Assembly: GCA_025060275.1 (NCBI GenBank)
Contig: JANXCJ010000060.1
Span: forward strand, 1-11,439
Direction of reading: 5' to 3'
DNA from: Bacteroidia bacterium
Lineage (GTDB): Bacteria > Bacteroidota > Bacteroidia > SpSt-205
DNA length: 11,439 nucleotides
Shown: positions 8,021 through 11,439 of the stretch, piece after piece
How the letters are laid out: every line of letters starts with the position of its first letter
Position numbering within the stretch: position 1 is the first letter of the stretch
Notes under the pieces: generated by a model
Told to the model about the DNA's origin: nothing
Databases searched by the model: none
The model's input: only the letters and a program-made list of their open reading frames with translations
Program-made: the position numbers and the translations under genes

Positions 8021-9337
8021 TTATACAGGCCTACTCACATCCCAACTCTCTAAAAGGTCCGCAACTCGCCGTACAAAAGCCCCTCCTAAAGCCCCATCTA
8101 TCACACGATGGTCATATGAGTGCGAGAGAAACATCATATGGCGCACTCCAATTACATCCCCCGTATGCGTTTCTATCACAGCGGGCTTCTTCCGAATAGC
8201 ACCCGTAGCAAGGATACCCACTTGCGGCTGAAGAATTATAGGTGTGCCCATTACATTCCCAAAGGTACCTACATTAGAAAGAGTATAAGTGCCGCCCCCT
8301 ATCTCATCAGGCTTAAGCTGACCTGCCCGGGCCCGTTTAGAGAGATCATTCACTACGGCGGCTATACCCGCCAAATTCAACCTATCAGCATGCCGTACCA
8401 CCGGTACAATCAGATTATTATCAGGCAAAGCCACAGCTACACCTATGTGAATATCTTTCTTGAGGAGTATCCTATCACCCTCTACCGATGCATTGAGCTG
8501 AGGAAACTCTCTTAGGACTTTGGCAAGAACTTCTACGAAGATATGGGTAAATGTCAGCTTTTCCTTATACTTCCTCTCAAATTCATCTTTCACCCTCTCT
8601 CGCCATAATACGAGGGCAGTAACATCCGCCTCCACAAAGCTCGTAACATGAGGAGAGATATGCTTAGAATAGACCATATTTTCAGCTATAAGCTTTCTCA
8701 TGCGATCCATTTCTATGATATCTGTATTTTCATGAGAAAACTTTTTCTTTGGGATAAGTATAAAATTTTCTTGTAGATACTGGATAATTTCCTGAATAGA
8801 AGCAGGCGGAGTACTTGAGGTGGGTGCAGTAACCTGTGGAGGGGGTGCTGGTTTCTTCCGCTGAGCTACATAGCTGAGAATATCCTGCTTAGTTACGCGT
8901 CCACCCATGCCTGAACCCGGAATTGTGGCTAGCTCAGCCAGAGTAACGCCCTCTTGCTGGGCAATCGTGCGTACCAAAGGAGAATAAAAGCGCTCCCCAT
9001 CTCGGGCTGGAATGCGTCCTGAGGGAGAAGGCTTCCCATCTCCTACCGATGGCTCAGGAGCAGCTGCTGGAGAGACTTTAGAGGCTTCAGAATCCCCTTC
9101 TCCCTCCTGCTTTATAAGAGCTAAAACTGTACCCACAGGTACTGTCTCTCCTTCCTTTACTCGCACTTCAGCAAGTATGCCAGCCACAGGGGCAGGTACC
9201 TCCGAGTCTACTTTATCAGTGGCGATTTCTAATACAGCTTCATCTGCTTCTACCTTCTCTCCCGGCTTCTTGAGCCAGCGAATAATGCGCGCCTCCGTGA
9301 CACTCTCTCCCATCTTCGGGAGTATGAGTTCTACCAT
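8021..9337 (-). CDS. Dihydrolipoamide acyltransferase, E2 of a 2-oxo acid dehydrogenase complex
   Basis: E2 core subunit that accepts an acyl group from E1 on a swinging lipoyl arm and passes it to CoA; 438 residues, cytoplasmic. The single lipoyl domain (about 1-76) has the lipoylation site Lys42 in EIATDKVDSEV. A Ser/Pro/Glu linker follows, then a peripheral subunit-binding domain (about 117-157: SPLVRTIAQQEGVTL and GSGMGGRVTKQDIL), a second Pro/Thr-rich linker (about 160-180), and the catalytic domain (about 205-436) ending in SYDHRVIDG with His410 and Asp414. The substrate (pyruvate, 2-oxoglutarate or branched-chain 2-oxo acids) is not settled; the catalytic domain reminds me most of branched-chain-type E2 proteins of Bacteroidota. 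No E1 or E3 gene lies nearby. The ATG follows an exact -7 box by 4 bases. Start and domain order are typical, so the call is secure except for substrate. Confidence 0.95.
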   Translation of the reverse strand: MVELILPKMGESVTEARIIRWLKKPGEKVEADEAVLEIATDKVDSEVPAPVAGILAEVRVKEGETVPVGTVLALIKQEGEGDSEASKVSPAAAPEPSVGDGKPSPSGRIPARDGERFYSPLVRTIAQQEGVTLAELATIPGSGMGGRVTKQDILSYVAQRKKPAPPPQVTAPTSSTPPASIQEIIQYLQENFILIPKKKFSHENTDIIEMDRMRKLIAENMVYSKHISPHVTSFVEADVTALVLWRERVKDEFERKYKEKLTFTHIFVEVLAKVLREFPQLNASVEGDRILLKKDIHIGVAVALPDNNLIVPVVRHADRLNLAGIAAVVNDLSKRARAGQLKPDEIGGGTYTLSNVGTFGNVMGTPIILQPQVGILATGAIRKKPAVIETHTGDVIGVRHMMFLSHSYDHRVIDGALGGAFVRRVADLLESWDVSRPV

Positions 9338-9341
9338 GAGC

Positions 9342-9349
9342 CAAAGATA
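9342..9349 (-). promoter_or_regulatory. -7 promoter box (TATCTTTG) of the E2 gene
   Basis: On the minus strand this is TATCTTTG, an exact TAnnTTTG, four bases (GCTC) before the E2 ATG. A TTG lies 17 bases upstream, slightly closer than the usual -33 spacing. It sits in the 28-base gap after the outer-membrane protein gene, so E2 and queC likely have a promoter independent of that gene. Confidence 0.6.
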
Positions 9350-9365
9350 TATTAATCCTCCTTAC

Positions 9366-10133
9366 TCAATCAGGGTAGGATATACCGATGCCGCCCCAGC
9401 TTCCTATGGTAGGCTGATAGCGGTAGCCAAAATCTACCCCCACACTCCTCAAGCGTATCGTAAAGCCCCCCCCCACTGTAAGAAGGGGAACGCCTATACC
9501 CGCTCGTAAAACAATAAAAGATGAGGGAGAGTATGAAAAAGCTGTACGAATTTGTAGAGGCGAGAGTCCCTCTTGCCCTATCTCTGCAATCAGCTGCGCA
9601 TGAGAGGAAGGCACAAAAGCAGCTCCCAAAGCATAGATTATGTTTTCTGGCATGAGACCCCACCCTTGCGCCAATAAGTTGTACCCATACCCCCCTAAGT
9701 GAAGTTTAGGAGAAATGCGCCATCGGAAACCTATATCAGGCGTTAGGTGCGACCGCCTACCATATTCCGAAAAGTCCGTGCTAACTAACCTACCTCGGAC
9801 AGCAAGGGTAATCTGCCCCTCAAGGATTCGTAGAGCATAACCCGCTCCAGCCTCCCATTGGGTTATTTTATCAAACCCCCACTGCTGTACTCGTAGCTGT
9901 ACGCCTTGTAGCGTATCCCACGAGAAACTCCCTGCTATCATGCGAAAGTTTAGTTCTGGAGAGGGCGCATAGAGCGTTACACCAGCTTGAATAGCCCACT
10001 GCTGCAAAGAAAATGCTGTAGCAGGGCTAAGCGAAAGAAGCTCTCCTTGCAGAGGAGCCTGTGCCTCTGCTGTACCCAGCAGGCGAGGCGCCCATGTCTG
10101 ACCCCACATCAAACTCACCCATACCCACCTCAT
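9366..10133 (-). CDS. Predicted outer-membrane beta-barrel-like protein, function unknown
   Basis: I do not recognise a specific family with certainty. From ATG at 10133 the protein has 255 residues. The N-terminus (MRWVWVSLMWGQTWA) is a short, Trp-rich hydrophobic segment with one Arg and could be an export signal, though no clean cleavage site is obvious. The rest alternates hydrophobic and polar residues with many Gly, Tyr, Trp and Phe (for example LHLGGYGYNLL, GVDFGYRYQP) and ends in a short GGIGISYPD strand, as in small outer-membrane barrels. Overall it recalls the PorQ/PorV/PorP-type barrels of Bacteroidota, by impression only. A GTG 18 bases upstream (10151) keeps the frame open, but the -7 box TATATTTG covers its following codons, so the ATG is preferred. 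It is the first gene of the minus-strand block, 28 bases ahead of E2. Confidence 0.7.
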   Translation of the reverse strand: MRWVWVSLMWGQTWAPRLLGTAEAQAPLQGELLSLSPATAFSLQQWAIQAGVTLYAPSPELNFRMIAGSFSWDTLQGVQLRVQQWGFDKITQWEAGAGYALRILEGQITLAVRGRLVSTDFSEYGRRSHLTPDIGFRWRISPKLHLGGYGYNLLAQGWGLMPENIIYALGAAFVPSSHAQLIAEIGQEGLSPLQIRTAFSYSPSSFIVLRAGIGVPLLTVGGGFTIRLRSVGVDFGYRYQPTIGSWGGIGISYPD

Positions 10134-10140
10134 GCGCGCC

Positions 10141-10148
10141 CAAATATA
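10141..10148 (-). promoter_or_regulatory. -7 promoter box (TATATTTG) of the outer-membrane protein gene
   Basis: On the minus strand this reads TATATTTG, an exact TAnnTTTG, seven bases (GGCGCGC) before the ATG at 10133. It decides the start: a transcript made from it cannot contain the GTG at 10151. No -33 TTTG is seen at the expected distance. Confidence 0.55.
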
Positions 10149-10272
10149 CACTTTGATCCTAACCCTTATATGATAAGACTCTCTCAGGAGAAAGTAACTA
10201 TTTGGAGCAGAGCCTATAGCTTATATCCAGAAAGTATTTAGCTCACAGGATAGCCTCCTCTACTTTTTGACT

Positions 10273-10300
10273 AAGGGGTTGAGTTTCTGGAAACTCCCTT
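10273..10300. repeat. Inverted repeat, hairpin GAGTTT-CTGG-AAACTC
   Basis: A perfect 6-bp stem (10281-10286 with 10291-10296) around a 4-base CTGG loop can be extended by AAGG (10273-10276) with CCTT (10297-10300) across a 4-base bulge. No T-run follows on either strand, so it does not look like an intrinsic terminator. Confidence 0.45.
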
Positions 10301-10496
10301 TCCCTATGGCTATGTTGCCAAAATTGCTCCCCTCCACTGTACTCCTAAAAATCCTACGCGCTGAGCCACTTTGAACGAGGCCTACTAAATCCCCACTGTC
10401 AAGCAGGCACTTATAGAGAATTCCCCAAATATTATCCAGTCCAATTGAGTCTCACCTCTAAGAAACATGGTTCTATCCTTTATTATCCCCATTTAC

Positions 10497-10533
10497 AGCT
10501 AAGGATGAAAAACAGACCTCTCTTTCCTTAGCT
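10497..10533. repeat. 9-bp perfect inverted repeat AGCTAAGGA / TCCTTAGCT
   Basis: AGCTAAGGA (10497-10505) is the exact reverse complement of TCCTTAGCT (10525-10533), with a 19-base A- and pyrimidine-rich loop. It is the strongest dyad in the gap. It could be an RNA hairpin or a binding site for a dimeric protein; there is no poly-T tail. Confidence 0.5.
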
Positions 10534-10582
10534 AAAATGGATTTTATCTCGTTTCAGCTCCACTCTGTAGAGAGCAACATGA

Positions 10583-10597
10583 AGAGCTACCAGCTCT
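10583..10597. repeat. Small inverted repeat AGAGCT-ACC-AGCTCT
   Basis: A perfect 6-bp stem with a 3-base loop, about 70 bases upstream of the rpsT -7 box. On its own this size is close to what chance can give; it is listed because it belongs to a cluster of dyads. Confidence 0.35.
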
Positions 10598-10665
10598 AAT
10601 CCTCAGTAACACCACTATTAGGCATTTAGTCTCTCAGATTAATTTTTCTCTCATTCTCTTATGCT

Positions 10666-10673
10666 TACCTTTG
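10666..10673 (+). promoter_or_regulatory. -7 promoter box (TACCTTTG) of rpsT
   Basis: An exact TAnnTTTG, six bases (CGGGCT) before the rpsT ATG at 10680. A T-run (10643-10646) lies 19 bases upstream where a -33 TTTG is expected. The in-frame TTG at 10671 is inside this box, which rules it out as the start. Confidence 0.6.
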
Positions 10674-10679
10674 CGGGCT

Positions 10680-10979
10680 ATGGCAGCACCAGCAAAGAAA
10701 AAGAAGAAGACAAGTCGCTCAAAAAGTGCCTTGAAACGCCAGCGCCAAATAGCTCGCAGGCGACTTCGCAATCTCGCATGGAAAGCAAGACTACGCCAAG
10801 CCCTCCGCAATTTCCGTAAGGAAACAGACCCTCATAAACTGCCTGAGCTACTACGGGAAGTACATTCTCTCTTAGACAAGATGGCTCGCCGTAATATCAT
10901 CCACCGCAATAAGGCAGCTCGTTATAAATCTCGTCTAACTCTCCAAGTTAGACAGCGTTTAGCTGGTATTTCTTCTTAG
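10680..10979 (+). CDS. rpsT: 30S ribosomal protein S20
   Basis: Small-subunit protein that binds 16S rRNA early in 30S assembly. It has 99 residues, slightly above the common 85-90. It is highly basic, with an N-terminal Lys-rich stretch (residues 5-9) followed by SRSKSALKRQRQIARRRLRN, a central Ala/Leu/Arg helical part, and the diagnostic C-terminal motif IIHRNKAARYKSRL (about residues 74-87). The ATG at 10680 is preferred over the in-frame TTG at 10671 because that TTG is part of the -7 box. No Shine-Dalgarno sequence is present; the mRNA is predicted leaderless or nearly so. The transporter gene starts two bases after its stop, so the two are likely co-transcribed. Confidence 0.96.
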   Translation: MAAPAKKKKKTSRSKSALKRQRQIARRRLRNLAWKARLRQALRNFRKETDPHKLPELLREVHSLLDKMARRNIIHRNKAARYKSRLTLQVRQRLAGISS

Positions 10980-10981
10980 TA

Positions 10982-11439
10982 GTGGCTTACTTTCCTACGC
11001 AGAGTGCTCGCGTGCGGTTTTGGGCTCACCCGAGAGGCCTGTATGTGCTCTTTTTCTCTGAAATGTGGGAGCGTTTTAGCTATTATGGCATGCGGGCTAT
11101 CCTCGTGCTTTATCTTACGAATTTTATAGCCTACCCACGTGCAGCAGCACTGGAGATATACGGCCTCTACACAGGATTAGTTTATCTTACACCTATCTTA
11201 GGGGGCTTTTTAGCAGACCGCTGGCTGGGGTATCGGGGTACAGTATTAGCAGGGGCAGTTCTAATGATGCTGGGACATTTTGCTATGGCTATTTCTACGC
11301 TTCTCTTTCCTGCCTTAACCTTACTAATATTGGGCAATGGGCTTTTCAAGCCAAACATTTCCACAATTGTAGGGTCTCTCTATCTTTCTAATGATCCACG
11401 ACGGGATGCTGCGTTTACCATTTTCTATATGGGTATAAA
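10982..11439 (+). CDS. POT/PTR2-family proton-coupled peptide transporter (N-terminal part, cut by window edge)
   Basis: Inner-membrane major facilitator protein that imports di- and tripeptides with protons. Only the first 152 codons are in the window. HPRGLYVLFFSEMWERFSYYG (given in outline, 16-36) contains the ExxERF proton-coupling motif (E27, E30, R31, F32) and the first membrane helix. GGFLADRWLGYR (74-85) is the loop after helix 2, and GNGLFKPNISTIVG (118-131) is the PTR2 signature. The segment ends at FYMGI, where the family usually continues with NLGA. The start is taken as GTG at 10982, two bases after the rpsT stop, because it gives the normal short cytoplasmic tail before HPRG; upstream in-frame codons would lie inside rpsT. 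No ribosome binding site is seen, so translation may be coupled to rpsT. Confidence 0.93.
   Translation, partial: MAYFPTQSARVRFWAHPRGLYVLFFSEMWERFSYYGMRAILVLYLTNFIAYPRAAALEIYGLYTGLVYLTPILGGFLADRWLGYRGTVLAGAVLMMLGHFAMAISTLLFPALTLLILGNGLFKPNISTIVGSLYLSNDPRRDAAFTIFYMGI

Larger units (their letters stand above)
10149..10665. other. Gene-free divergent intergenic region of about 510 bases
   Basis: It lies between the divergent outer-membrane protein gene (minus) and rpsT (plus). Stops are frequent in all frames and I find no ORF worth calling, no tRNA T-loop motif, and no sign of tmRNA, RNase P or SRP RNA. It contains three inverted repeats, listed separately, which is more structure than either flanking promoter needs. 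It could hold a small RNA, a long 5' regulatory region, or gene remains; none of these is shown. Confidence 0.6.

Noticed and set aside
9357..9363. Perfect Shine-Dalgarno-like AAGGAGG on the minus strand before the E2 gene
   Set aside because: It ends 19 bases before the ATG, too far to act, and lies upstream of the predicted transcript start. No alternative start fits it.
10306..10374. 22-codon plus-strand micro-ORF in the rpsT upstream gap
   Set aside because: No promoter box, ribosome binding site or recognisable composition supports it; ORFs this short occur by chance.
10497..10533. 9-bp inverted repeat as an intrinsic terminator
   Set aside because: No T-run follows on either strand and both neighbouring genes point away, so no known transcript needs to end here.
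1..11439. CRISPR array, insertion sequence, tRNA or rRNA gene, defence system
   Set aside because: Reading both strands I found no regularly spaced repeats, transposase motifs, terminal repeats or tRNA T-loop patterns; all long genes are housekeeping or metabolic.

Overview
The window looks like chromosomal DNA of a member of the Bacteroidota. Three things point there. Exact copies of the Bacteroidota -7 promoter box TAnnTTTG lie just upstream of five genes. Convincing Shine-Dalgarno sequences at functional spacing are absent. Several proteins (the double-module D-Ala-D-Ala ligase, the sigma-54-type response regulator, the 2-oxo acid dehydrogenase E2) match, from memory, forms seen in that phylum. 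Base composition is close to even, genes are tightly packed, and I see no mobile element, CRISPR array, tRNA or rRNA.

Layout: the left end (1-1623, minus strand) is a D-alanine--D-alanine ligase gene that runs off the window. It holds one complete ligase module followed by the start of a second. It is divergent, across 64 bases, from lon (1688-4117, plus), which encodes a complete ATP-dependent Lon protease. Lon converges on a long minus-strand block of six genes read from 10133 down to 4197: an outer-membrane beta-barrel-like protein, a lipoyl-bearing E2 acyltransferase, queC (preQ0 synthesis), frr (ribosome recycling factor), an NtrC-type response regulator and a thiolase. The last three overlap (frr/regulator by one base, regulator/thiolase by eight), which suggests coupled translation. 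Internal promoters lie before the E2 gene and frr.

A gene-free stretch of about 510 bases (10149-10665) separates this block from a divergent plus-strand pair: rpsT (ribosomal protein S20) and, two bases after it, a POT-family peptide transporter cut by the right edge. The stretch has three clear inverted repeats and no believable ORF.

Functionally the window is mostly housekeeping: cell-wall precursor synthesis (ddl), protein quality control (lon), translation (frr, rpsT), tRNA modification (queC), central and fatty-acid metabolism (E2, thiolase), peptide uptake and one regulator. I do not see a new defence or mobile system. The most notable signals are the repeated placement of the -7 box 4-7 bases before start codons, which predicts leaderless or nearly leaderless mRNAs and fixes several starts; the tandem Ddl fusion; the overlapping frr-regulator-thiolase arrangement; and the structured gap upstream of rpsT.
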